Assembly: GCA_024642645.1 (NCBI GenBank)
Contig: JAHEAS010000027.1
Location: 1 to 13,605, forward strand
Source: Saprospirales bacterium
Lineage (GTDB): Bacteria > Bacteroidota > Bacteroidia > Chitinophagales > Saprospiraceae
Direction: 5' to 3'
DNA length: 13,605 nt
Shown: positions 6,109-13,605 of the stretch, piece after piece
How positions within the stretch are numbered: position 1 is the first letter of the stretch
Layout of the letters: each line of letters begins with the position of its first letter
Made by a program: the position numbers and the translations under genes
Notes under the pieces: generated by a model
The model's database searches: none
Told to the model about the DNA's origin: nothing
Seen by the model: the letters and a program-made list of their open reading frames with translations, nothing else

Positions 6109-9100
6109 ATGAAGAACTCGTTTCTACCTTTCTTACTGTTCACCTTTCTATGTGTTATCCGAGGGGTGCAGGCAAGTACGCCTGCCAACCTACTTCCCGA
6201 CACCTTGGTGGTGTCGCTCGACAGTGCCCATGCCCCCACCTGCCTCAATGGCGATGACGGGGCACTTTTTATTTCCGTCAGTGGTGGCACCGCACCGTAC
6301 AGCTTTCTTTGGAGCAATGGTGAAACCACCGAAGATATTGCAGGGCAGTCCGCAGGGCTTTACAATGTATCGGTGACCGATGACGACAACATGACGGTAG
6401 TGCTCGAAGACATCCTGTTGCCTGATCCTTCCAACCCGCTGACCGCAACACTTGTTTACGCGGTTCAACCCGGTTGCACAGGACAATTGGGCGCGCTCGG
6501 TGTGCAGGTGAGCGGTGATGCGCCACCTTTCCAACTGGTTTGGAGCAATGCCGAAACCACCGACACCATTTACAACCTGCTTGCTGGTGTTTATGACCTT
6601 TTGGTGAAAGATTCCAACGGCTGTAACGCAAACTACAGTTACACACTTGAACCACAGTTTCCCGAAGTGGCGCTTTCTGCCGATGGGGATGTGACTTGCA
6701 GTCACCCCACTGTAAAATTGGACGGCTCGGCGAGCGTCCTTGGCAGCAACACCATTTTTGAATGGGCCGCCTCCAACGGTGGCGAGTTCAGCTCACCCAC
6801 CGATGTACTTGTAGTATTCACAGAAAATGCTGGCACCTACTCCCTGACACTGACTGATACCCTAAACGGTTGTGTGAGCGTTGCTGAAATTGACATCGCA
6901 GTGGACACACTTGTTCCAACTGTCGATGCAGGATTAGACGTGAACGCCCCCTGCACCAACTCCGCACTAATATTGAACGGCGATGCGATTGCTGGCCCAA
7001 ACCATACCCTCAATGTTCAGTGGACAGCCTTTGACGGTGGTAATGTTGCTGCTGGCGGCAATACCCTCACGCCCGATATTGACCACGCAGGCACGTATGT
7101 GCTGACGGTTCAAATCGTTGAAAATGGCTGCTCCGCAACCGACACGACCATCGTGACGGGCGACAACGACCCACCACTGCTGGCTGTGGATGGCGGTACG
7201 CTGAACTGCTTTTCACCAACAGTGCAACTCTCCGCACAAGTGGACACCATGGACACCAGCTTCGGCTGGGCTGGTCCGAACAGCTTCGTTTCTGACGAAT
7301 TGGACCCAAGTGTTTCGGAAGCTGGCAACTTTGTTTTTACCGTCACCGATACCCTGACTACCTGTACGAGCGTTGCAACTGCCATTGTTTTGGCAGACAC
7401 CATTGCACCTGTCATCACGGCCACTGGCGGCCAAATCACTTGTGCAAGCACTTCAGTTACGCTGACTTTCACCGCTTCCACCAGTGATATTTCATTGGGC
7501 TGGACAGGTCCGAACGGCTTCACCTCCGATGAACTGACCCCTGAAGTTTTCGAAGCGGGCGACTATACGCTGACCGTGATGGACACCTTAAATGGTTGCT
7601 CCGCAATGGCCGTTGCCACAGTAACTGTCGACACATTGGCTCCCTCCGCAGATGCTGGGGCAGATGTGAACACCCCCTGCACCAACACCGCCCTCTCCCT
7701 GCAAGGGTTTGGCGGCGCTGGCCCCAACTATTCCATCACCGCCAATTGGACAGCTTTCGATGGTGGTCATATCTTTTTGGGTGCAAACACCCTCACGCCT
7801 GATATTGACCACGCTGGTACGTACGTGCTGACGGTTCAAATCGTTGAAAATGGCTGCTCCGCAACCGACACGACCATCGTGACGGGTGACAATGACCCAC
7901 CACTGCTCGCCGTGGCGGGTGGTACACTGACCTGCTTTTCACCAACCGTTCAGCTTTTTGCGGCAGCGGATACGATGAACACCAGCTTCGGTTGGGCAGG
8001 CCCGAACGGTTTCACGTCTGACGAGTTGGAGGTACTGGTAATGGAGGCAGGAGATTATGTTTTCACCATAACTGATACCCTGACTACCTGTACCAGCATT
8101 GCAACTACAAGTGTTTTGGCAGATAACGACCCACCTGCCTTGGCAGCTGTTGGCGGCATCATAACTTGCGTAAACGCAACTGTCACATTGGATTTTACTT
8201 CATCCACCGACAATATTTCCTTTACATGGAACGGGCCAAACGGTTTTACCTCAACAGAACCAAACCCGGAAGTGACCGAGGAGGGTGATTATACTTTGTC
8301 CGTAATGGACACCTTGAATGGTTGCTCCGCAATGGTCGTGGTGGCTGTTGCAATAGACACTATCGCCCCAGTAGCCGATGCCGGTGCTGACGCAACCCTG
8401 ACTTGTGCCGCAACTTCGCTCCAACTGGGCGGCGCCGGCACTTCACAGGGCAATGAATTTGGCTATGCTTGGACGACAGTGGATGGCAACATTGCCGCAG
8501 GCGATGACACTGCCACGCCTACCGTAGATGCTGCTGGTACTTATGTACTGACAGTTTCGAACACTGTAAACGGTTGCACCGCTACCGATATGGTTTTGGT
8601 AGATGGGAATACTGTGGCCCCAACTGTTTTCGTCCAAGGCGGTAACATCACCTGTGTGTCGCCATCGGTGACCTTGTCCAGCAGTTTTGTTTCAAACAAT
8701 ACCACCTTCGGCTGGACAGGCCCCAACGGGTTCACCTCCAACGACCCCAACCCAGTGGTGACCATCCCCGGCGACTACATCCTGACAGTGACCGATACCC
8801 TGAATGGCTGCAGCGGTTCAGCTGTCGCTACGGTGATTGAAAACACCAACAACCCAGTTCTGCAGGCTACGGGAGGATTCATCGGTTGCACGGCGGCTCC
8901 AGTGACCCTCAATGCAATCGCATTTGGCTTGGTAACCTATGCATGGACGGGCCCGAACGGATTTACTTCCACCCAGCAGAACCCTACCGTGAGTGTGACG
9001 GGTAATTACACCGTGACGGCCACGAATACGCAAAGCGGATGCAGCAGCTCAACCACCGTGACGGTGAGCTTCAACACCACGCCACCCGTTGCCAATGCAG

Positions 9101-12100
9101 GCCCTGGGTTTAGCATGAACTGCAACGTAATGATTGGCCAGCTCAACGGCAACGGTTCCTCCCAGGGCGTTGGGTACACGTATGCATGGACAACCACAAA
9201 CGGCAATATCGTTTCAGGCGCAAGCACACTTATAGCGACGGTGAACGCAGTTGGGACTTACAAACTGGTCGTCACCAATGCTGCAAACGGCTGTACCGCC
9301 AGCTCCAGCACAACGGTAACGCTCTCGCCGCCAGTCAGTGTCATTGCTACAGGTACAGATGCCACTTGCTTTGCCTTCCCATCTGGTTCGGCAACAGCAA
9401 TAGCTACTGGCGGAACGGGATTTTATACTTACACTTGGTCAAATGGAGCGCATGTTGCCACTGTGTTTGGCTTGATGGCTGGCACTTACACCGTGACGGC
9501 AACAGCCAGCAACGGTTGCACGGCCACCGCTTCGGTCACTATTGGACAGCCGGCCACCGCAATTAATATTGCCGTTTCGGCAACACCGCAAACTGCACCT
9601 GGCATGAACAACGGCACTGCCTCTGTCAGCATAGGCGGTGGTACTTCTCCTTATTTCATCAATTGGAGCAATGGCGGCACGACGACGACCATTGCTGGGC
9701 TTGCCCCAGGCGCGTACAATGTAGTGGTGACAGACTTTAACGGTTGCTCCGCAATTGCGACAGCAAACGTAAATGCCGCTGCATGTGCCCTTACCGCAAC
9801 CATTGCCACCTCAAACGCCACCTGTTTTGGTACTGCCACGGGCAGTGCCACGGTGACAGTGAGCAACCCAATGAACCCAGTACAGTACAGTTGGTCGAAC
9901 GGAGGCAACCAAGCCACCGCTAACAACCTCGCTGCTGGCACCTATACTGTTTCGGTAACAGATGCCGCAGCATGCACGGTTCTACTGACTTTTCAAATCA
10001 CAGAGCCTCTCCAGCTCACTGTTGTTGAATTGTTTCACAACGATGCCACTTGTCCCAATGGTGTTACAGATGGCTCGGTCACCGCAGCCGTCAACGGTGG
10101 TACGCAGCCATACACCTATGCCTGGACGAACGGCAGTAGCGCAGCTACTGCAGGTGGTTTGAGTGTTGGTTCATACACACTTTCTGTAACGGATACCCAT
10201 GGTTGCCAAACAACCCTCACGACCAATATCGTGGGAACGGATACCGAAGCACCGGAACTCGTCTTGCAGGACATCAACGTGGCCTTGAACGCAAATGGTA
10301 CGGCCAACCTGAACGCAGCAAATTTTGACGCTGGCAGCAGCGACAACTGCGGAATCGCCAACTGGTCGGCCAGCTTGTCAACGGTTGATTGCAGCCAAAT
10401 CGGCACCCAGACGGTTATCGTCACAGCGACCGACGGCAGCGGCAACGAGGCCACTGGCAGCGCCCAGGTTACCGTCCAAGACTTGATCGCACCGACGCTG
10501 ACTTGCCCAAGCAACCTTTCTGCTTCTGCCTGCAACTCCGCAGTGAGCTTTGCACTTCCTGCCGTCAGTGACAACTGTGGAGTGGACATGTTCTTGCTTG
10601 CGCAAACAACAGGATTGCCTTCTGGCGCCGATTTCCCTATCGGCACAACGGTGCAGACCTTTGAATACACGGATGCCTCTGGCAATACCGGCACTTGCAG
10701 CTTCAATGTGATAGTGGCAGACGAATTGACCTACGCAGCGGTGCTGTCGGACGTGACCTGTGCCGGCGCTTGTGATGGTGCAGTCAACCTGACCGTTTCC
10801 GGCGGCTTGCAGCCTGTGACGATTGATTGGAGCAATGGCGGCGATGGTACCGGACTTTGCGCTGGCAGCTACTCGGTCGTTATTTCGGACGCTGATGGCT
10901 GCAGCAACACGTTGAATTTCATCGTCAACGAACCACAGCCACTCGCTATCTCACTGACCTCTACGAGCCCTGCTTGCCCCAGCGACCTTTCTGGTTCTAT
11001 CCAGACAGTGGTGACGGGCGGTTCGGCGGGCTACAATTTTGATTGGTCAAACGGTAGTACAGAAGATAATTTAACTGGCTTGGGTTCGGGCGTTTACACC
11101 GTGGTTGTGACCGATTTCAATGGCTGCTCCCTCTCCGAAGTAGTTAACCTGGTAGCAACTGACACAGAGGCGCCCACCCTTGTTTTACAAAACGCCAGCG
11201 CAGCGCTCGGCGCAAATGGCAGCGTGACGATCAGCCCGACACTGTTCGATGCTGGCAGCACGGACAACTGCGGTATTGCCAACTGGACCGTTTCACCGAA
11301 TACATTTGATTGTGGTGACCTGGGCACTCACGTCGTAACGCTAACAGCCACTGATGGCAGCGGCAACAGCACATCCAACACGGCTACCGTGACAGTTACG
11401 GACAATATTGCGCCAGTAATCACTTGCCCTGCCAGCATCGCTGTTGGCGCATGCAACCCAACGGCCACGTTCGCCCTGCCAACCGTGACGGACAACTGTC
11501 CGTTGAACTTGGCGCTGCTCGTACAAACCAGCGGCTTGCCTTCTGGCTCCGATTTCCCAGCTGGAATGACAACGCAAACGTTCGGTTACACTGACGCAGC
11601 TGGCAACAACGCTACTTGCAGTTTCACGGTAACGGTAAGCCCGGCGGCCAACATTACGCCTTCGTTTACAAATGCTACCTGCAACGGTACTTGCAACGGC
11701 TCGGCCACGGTGGCCATCAGCGGTGGCCTGCCGCCGTTCAGCGTATCGTGGAGCAACGGCCAGACTGGAACGACGGCCACCAACCTCTGCGATGGTGCCT
11801 ACGAAGCATCGGTGACAGACGGCGCGGGTTGTCTGCAAACACTGACGTTCACCATCACCGAACCTACTGCACTGCAGCTGACGGTTGACCTCGTGACCAA
11901 CGATGTGAACGGTGCGGGTGTGGGCGCTGCGCAAATCAGTGTTACTGGTGGCGTTACGCCATACACATACGCTTGGACCCGCAATGGGCTTCCAATTTCT
12001 GCTACTGGCCAAGACCTGACAGGCCTGACGATGGGCACTTATGTGGTAGTGGTCACCGATGCGAATGGTTGTACCATCACAAGTGTGAACATTACAGTAC

Positions 12101-12381
12101 AAAACCTGACGGGCGTCAGCGAACCAAGCTGGGGCATGGGAGCTACCCTCCAACCCAATCCAGCCTCCAATCAGACGCTGATTGTTTTGCAGAACCCATT
12201 GACGCAGGCACTGGAGGTGCAAATGTTTGACCTGACGGGCAGGTTGGTAAAGCGCCAGCAGTTTGCTAGTCAAACCGATCGTCTCAGCCTTGATTTGACA
12301 GGTTTGACCGCCGGCGTTTACAACGTCCAACTGCGTTCGGCAGGTGGTGTGACTATGCGCAGGTTGGTGATTGGAAATTGA
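6109..12381 (+). CDS. Giant secreted multi-repeat adhesin-like protein with SprB-type and HYR modules and T9SS sorting domain
   Basis: This is a 2090-residue exported protein. Residues 1-22 are a Sec signal peptide (hydrophobic core FLPFLLFTFLCVI, likely cut at VQA-S). Next come two SprB-like modules (about 37-183, WSNGETT and WSNAETT motifs) and one Ig/PKD-like module (186-265). Then follow three tandem supra-units of 242, 242 and 239 residues (266-507, 508-749, 750-988) and a fourth partial one. Four SprB-like modules (about 1078-1377) with WSNG...AGTYTVTVTD...GC signatures precede two HYR-plus-SprB supra-units (from 1378 and 1685, EAP and DNCGIANW motifs). The last 79 residues, from LQPNPASNQ with FDLTGRLV and GVYNVQL, are a type A T9SS sorting domain, removed at the cell surface. 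Most modules have a Cys near each end, suggesting disulfides. Expected roles are surface adhesion, gliding or biofilm matrix; no catalytic domain is visible. A weak promoter match TCAATTTG lies at 6029-6036. Confidence 0.9.
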   Translation: MKNSFLPFLLFTFLCVIRGVQASTPANLLPDTLVVSLDSAHAPTCLNGDDGALFISVSGGTAPYSFLWSNGETTEDIAGQSAGLYNVSVTDDDNMTVVLEDILLPDPSNPLTATLVYAVQPGCTGQLGALGVQVSGDAPPFQLVWSNAETTDTIYNLLAGVYDLLVKDSNGCNANYSYTLEPQFPEVALSADGDVTCSHPTVKLDGSASVLGSNTIFEWAASNGGEFSSPTDVLVVFTENAGTYSLTLTDTLNGCVSVAEIDIAVDTLVPTVDAGLDVNAPCTNSALILNGDAIAGPNHTLNVQWTAFDGGNVAAGGNTLTPDIDHAGTYVLTVQIVENGCSATDTTIVTGDNDPPLLAVDGGTLNCFSPTVQLSAQVDTMDTSFGWAGPNSFVSDELDPSVSEAGNFVFTVTDTLTTCTSVATAIVLADTIAPVITATGGQITCASTSVTLTFTASTSDISLGWTGPNGFTSDELTPEVFEAGDYTLTVMDTLNGCSAMAVATVTVDTLAPSADAGADVNTPCTNTALSLQGFGGAGPNYSITANWTAFDGGHIFLGANTLTPDIDHAGTYVLTVQIVENGCSATDTTIVTGDNDPPLLAVAGGTLTCFSPTVQLFAAADTMNTSFGWAGPNGFTSDELEVLVMEAGDYVFTITDTLTTCTSIATTSVLADNDPPALAAVGGIITCVNATVTLDFTSSTDNISFTWNGPNGFTSTEPNPEVTEEGDYTLSVMDTLNGCSAMVVVAVAIDTIAPVADAGADATLTCAATSLQLGGAGTSQGNEFGYAWTTVDGNIAAGDDTATPTVDAAGTYVLTVSNTVNGCTATDMVLVDGNTVAPTVFVQGGNITCVSPSVTLSSSFVSNNTTFGWTGPNGFTSNDPNPVVTIPGDYILTVTDTLNGCSGSAVATVIENTNNPVLQATGGFIGCTAAPVTLNAIAFGLVTYAWTGPNGFTSTQQNPTVSVTGNYTVTATNTQSGCSSSTTVTVSFNTTPPVANAGPGFSMNCNVMIGQLNGNGSSQGVGYTYAWTTTNGNIVSGASTLIATVNAVGTYKLVVTNAANGCTASSSTTVTLSPPVSVIATGTDATCFAFPSGSATAIATGGTGFYTYTWSNGAHVATVFGLMAGTYTVTATASNGCTATASVTIGQPATAINIAVSATPQTAPGMNNGTASVSIGGGTSPYFINWSNGGTTTTIAGLAPGAYNVVVTDFNGCSAIATANVNAAACALTATIATSNATCFGTATGSATVTVSNPMNPVQYSWSNGGNQATANNLAAGTYTVSVTDAAACTVLLTFQITEPLQLTVVELFHNDATCPNGVTDGSVTAAVNGGTQPYTYAWTNGSSAATAGGLSVGSYTLSVTDTHGCQTTLTTNIVGTDTEAPELVLQDINVALNANGTANLNAANFDAGSSDNCGIANWSASLSTVDCSQIGTQTVIVTATDGSGNEATGSAQVTVQDLIAPTLTCPSNLSASACNSAVSFALPAVSDNCGVDMFLLAQTTGLPSGADFPIGTTVQTFEYTDASGNTGTCSFNVIVADELTYAAVLSDVTCAGACDGAVNLTVSGGLQPVTIDWSNGGDGTGLCAGSYSVVISDADGCSNTLNFIVNEPQPLAISLTSTSPACPSDLSGSIQTVVTGGSAGYNFDWSNGSTEDNLTGLGSGVYTVVVTDFNGCSLSEVVNLVATDTEAPTLVLQNASAALGANGSVTISPTLFDAGSTDNCGIANWTVSPNTFDCGDLGTHVVTLTATDGSGNSTSNTATVTVTDNIAPVITCPASIAVGACNPTATFALPTVTDNCPLNLALLVQTSGLPSGSDFPAGMTTQTFGYTDAAGNNATCSFTVTVSPAANITPSFTNATCNGTCNGSATVAISGGLPPFSVSWSNGQTGTTATNLCDGAYEASVTDGAGCLQTLTFTITEPTALQLTVDLVTNDVNGAGVGAAQISVTGGVTPYTYAWTRNGLPISATGQDLTGLTMGTYVVVVTDANGCTITSVNITVQNLTGVSEPSWGMGATLQPNPASNQTLIVLQNPLTQALEVQMFDLTGRLVKRQQFASQTDRLSLDLTGLTAGVYNVQLRSAGGVTMRRLVIGN
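6904..9072 (+). repeat. Three tandem in-frame supra-repeats of 726, 726 and 717 bp
   Basis: Units begin at 6904, 7630 and 8356, each with Asp-Thr-(Leu/Ile)-x-Pro followed by a DAG motif. Each holds one PKD-like module (WTAFDGG or WTTVDGN, then AGTYVLTV) and two Ig-like modules with a GG...C start and a W-x-GPN-(G/S)-F motif. A fourth PKD-like module starts at 9073 with NTTPPVANAG, without its Ig partners. The first two copies are closest, sharing a 62-nt identical run (7099-7160 and 7825-7886). Confidence 0.85.
10240..12108 (+). repeat. Two HYR-HYR-SprB-SprB supra-repeats, 921 bp offset
   Basis: The first copy starts at 10240 (DTEAPELVLQ) and the second at 11161 (DTEAPTLVLQ), 307 codons apart. 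Each has a degenerate HYR-like module with DNCGIANW and TATDGSGN, then a fuller HYR module (TLTCP or VITCP, SDNCG or TDNCP, TTGLPSGADFP or TSGLPSGSDFP), then two SprB-like modules. The second copy runs directly into the linker of the T9SS sorting domain. Confidence 0.8.
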
Positions 12382-12406
12382 TTTTGATGAATAACTATGA
12401 ACCCAT

Positions 12407-12475
12407 AGTGCCAAAAATTCTCCGTCCCCTTACTAAATTGAGGGGGCGGAGATACCTGGTACAATGGCACTTTTA
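12407..12475 (+). terminator. Nested hairpin terminator after the giant gene
   Basis: An inner 10-bp stem CTCCGTCCCC / GGGGGCGGAG (12420-12429 with 12442-12451) sits inside an outer 7-bp stem AGTGCCA / TGGCACT (12407-12413 with 12465-12471). The outer stem is followed by TTTT. It starts 25 bp after the adhesin stop and ends just before the next small gene, so it may be a partial or full terminator. Confidence 0.65.
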
Positions 12476-12497
12476 ACCTGAAAAAAATGATGTGGCC

Positions 12498-12923
12498 ATG
12501 AACTCCAACAAAGGGTTTATCGCAATGTCTTCGGTTTTGCTGCCTGTTTTGCTCCTGTTGGGTTTTCATGCATACAACCTGAATTTGGAAAGAGAAGCCA
12601 AAGCACACGAAATCGAGCTACTTGAAGACGAAATAAGAGACTTCGGAATTTTGAAAAGCTATCTGTTGGAGCAGGTGGATAGCCTTCAGCGTACTTACAA
12701 TGCCTTGGTTATAGAAAGCGCAAGCCTGGATTTCCTGTCGGAGACGACTAGGCTAGAGCTCGAAGAAAAGGCGACCCTCATCAAAAACCTAGAAACAATC
12801 GCCCCAGACAGTAAAGATGTGAGCACCTTAAAATCAAAAGTTGAGGGGCTGCTAAAACTGAAGGCGATACTTGAACATGACATTGCTGACCTAACCTCCG
12901 GAAAAGAGCGACCCCAGCTTTGA
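12498..12923 (+). CDS. Small single-pass membrane protein with coiled coil, unknown function
   Basis: This 141-residue protein has one N-terminal hydrophobic helix (about residues 7-25, FIAMSSVLLPVLLLLGF) and then an almost wholly charged, Leu/Glu/Lys-rich helical region (about 30-135). Heptad-like spacing of Leu and Ile there predicts a coiled coil. The layout (short N-tip, membrane anchor, long coil) is of FtsB/FtsL-like or membrane-tethered stalk type, but I see no diagnostic motif of a named family. I chose the ATG at 12498 over a GTG two codons earlier, because it is the first ATG in frame and follows an A-rich stretch. The gene lies 116 bp after the giant adhesin on the same strand, behind a hairpin, and has its own terminator, so it could be read through from the adhesin or transcribed alone. 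Confidence 0.7.
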   Translation: MNSNKGFIAMSSVLLPVLLLLGFHAYNLNLEREAKAHEIELLEDEIRDFGILKSYLLEQVDSLQRTYNALVIESASLDFLSETTRLELEEKATLIKNLETIAPDSKDVSTLKSKVEGLLKLKAILEHDIADLTSGKERPQL

Positions 12924-12986
12924 TAGGCAGGCTTAGGCCCTCGATAAAATTGTATTTGTTCCAAAGCGAATTAGTGATAGTCGGAG

Positions 12987-13012
12987 GCCCATCCAAAAGA
13001 GGATGGGCTTTT
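12987..13012 (+). terminator. Intrinsic terminator after the coiled-coil gene
   Basis: A perfect 8-bp stem GCCCATCC / GGATGGGC (12987-12994 and 13001-13008) with a 6-nt loop AAAAGA, then TTTT. It ends the plus-strand run of genes. Confidence 0.85.
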
Positions 13013-13248
13013 CTATTTAACCTAAGTTGCGGATGCTGGTTGATAAGGGTTGATAAAGGTTGATATTTAGCAGCTTGGGGGTAAAATCGACCCTTATCAA
13101 CCTCATAAACTCCATCAACCAGCTCAAATCTTAAATTATCCGCAACTTGAATTTGATAATAATCAGTTCTTCAAAATAGTAATGACAAGGCTTTTCCTTC
13201 AAAGGCTCTTTACTGTATGCACTTATGATTTATGCTCATTATTATCCA
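13013..13248. other. Intergenic region between convergent genes
   Basis: Apart from the GGTTGAT inverted repeat, I see no gene here. No clear terminator for the minus-strand gene that ends at 13249 was found. A plus-strand frame that overlaps this region and runs past 13300 is antisense to that gene and has no protein-like character. Confidence 0.6.
13024..13148. repeat. Long interrupted inverted repeat with GGTTGAT iterons
   Basis: AAGTTGCGGAT (13024-13034) is matched by ATCCGCAACTT (13138-13148), and GCTGGTTGAT (13035-13044) by ATCAACCAGC (13114-13123). GGTTGATAAGGG (13038-13049) matches CCCTTATCAACC (13091-13102). The left arm has three GGTTGAT iterons 10 bp apart (13038, 13048 and 13058), and the right arm two in reverse orientation. 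The element sits between convergent genes. It may be a Bacteroidota intergenic repeat, a bidirectional structure or a protein-binding site; a second copy would be needed to call it mobile. Confidence 0.6.
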
Positions 13249-13605
13249 TTATTCAAATTTAAAAACACCGGCACCAATCGTCAGACGGACATATGGGGCT
13301 ACCATCAGCCCAGGTTCGGGCGGCCCTTGTATTTCATCGTCTCCCTTCCAATCCCAATTCGGGACGCCCATCATGCAGCCAGCATCCAATCCAGCAATGA
13401 AGCCACCAACTTTTTTCAAATTCTGCTTTCGGGCAACTACGCTCTTGAAACTGACGCCAAGATCGAACAGCATTCCGCCGTAGTCATAGGTCTTTTTCTT
13501 GCCGGGCAAAATTGGTTCGAGTTGGTTGAACAGGATACTGCGTTCAGTTGAGGTATTCTTGATTTTCAGTGAGTAGACAAATCCGCCTATGCCAGCGTTG
13601 ACCAT
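13249..13605 (-). CDS. Probable outer-membrane beta-barrel protein, C-terminal fragment (cut by window edge)
   Basis: The reverse strand is open from the window edge to a TAA at 13249, giving 118 residues. The sequence alternates polar and hydrophobic or aromatic residues in strand-sized stretches (GIGGFVYSLKIKN, TYDYGGMLFDLGVSFKS, GGFIAGLDAGCMMG, MVAPYVRLTIGAGVFKF), with turn-like PGKKK and a Gly/Asp/Pro-rich loop between them. It ends in an amphipathic strand with aromatic Phe close to the terminus, as barrel proteins recognised by the BAM machinery do. A Met codon sits exactly at the edge (13605-13603), but nothing like a signal peptide follows it, so it is probably internal. The family cannot be named. 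It is convergent with the coiled-coil gene. Confidence 0.55.
   Translation of the reverse strand: MVNAGIGGFVYSLKIKNTSTERSILFNQLEPILPGKKKTYDYGGMLFDLGVSFKSVVARKQNLKKVGGFIAGLDAGCMMGVPNWDWKGDDEIQGPPEPGLMVAPYVRLTIGAGVFKFE

Noticed and set aside
6904..9072. Repeats as a possible CRISPR array or other non-coding repeat
   Set aside because: The repeats are long, stay in frame, differ mainly at silent or conservative sites and encode recognisable Ig/PKD-like modules.
11341..12414. A 357-codon minus-strand open frame opposite the end of the giant gene
   Set aside because: It is antisense to the HYR/SprB/T9SS region; its Arg/His/Cys-rich composition is typical of a shadow of a Thr/Ala/Gly-rich gene.
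12492..12497. GTG start two codons upstream for the coiled-coil protein
   Set aside because: An in-frame ATG follows at 12498 with a suitable A-rich upstream region, and the two extra residues add nothing.

Overview
The window looks like chromosomal DNA from a member of the Bacteroidota, possibly of the Saprospiria / Haliscomenobacter type; the lower-rank placement is only a guess. The phylum call rests on four things: a 2090-residue secreted protein made of SprB-like and HYR-like modules that ends in a type IX secretion (T9SS) sorting domain; a good match to the Bacteroidota -7 promoter element TAnnTTTG ahead of the ammonium transporter gene; genes without strong Shine-Dalgarno sequences; and a GNAT acyltransferase gene next to argG.

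Layout. (1) 1-1015, minus strand: a short arginine-biosynthesis operon, with a GNAT protein carrying a Cys/His-rich tail followed by the N-terminal 113 codons of argininosuccinate synthase. (2) 1016-1748: intergenic DNA with a GC-rich palindromic (REP-like) patch and, nearer the next gene, direct repeats and a Bacteroidota-type promoter. (3) 1749-3137, plus strand: an Amt/AmtB ammonium transporter closed by a clear intrinsic terminator. (4) 3326-5394: an OmpR-family response regulator and its membrane histidine kinase, overlapping by 4 bases. (5) 5395-6020: a compact, apparently complete transcription unit. It has four TTTAA boxes exactly 11 bp apart, a -7-like element, an 80-nt long hairpin, a 102-codon unknown ORF and an intrinsic terminator. 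(6) 6109-12381: the giant secreted repeat protein. (7) 12498-12923: a small single-pass membrane protein with a coiled coil, then a terminator. (8) 13013-13248: an elaborate inverted repeat with GGTTGAT iterons. (9) 13249-13605, minus strand: the C-terminal end of a probable outer-membrane beta-barrel protein.

How parts may work together. The kinase/regulator pair sits directly upstream of the phased TTTAA boxes. The 11-bp spacing is what OmpR/PhoB-family winged-helix dimers read as direct repeats. The simplest inference is that the regulator controls the small hairpin/ORF unit, and perhaps the giant adhesin behind it. The adhesin is exported by Sec and then T9SS, and was built by repeated in-frame duplication: three consecutive supra-units of 726, 726 and 717 bp, then two HYR-SprB supra-units offset by 921 bp.

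The best candidate for something undescribed is the 5401-6020 unit. The long hairpin and the 102-residue ORF match no family I recognise.
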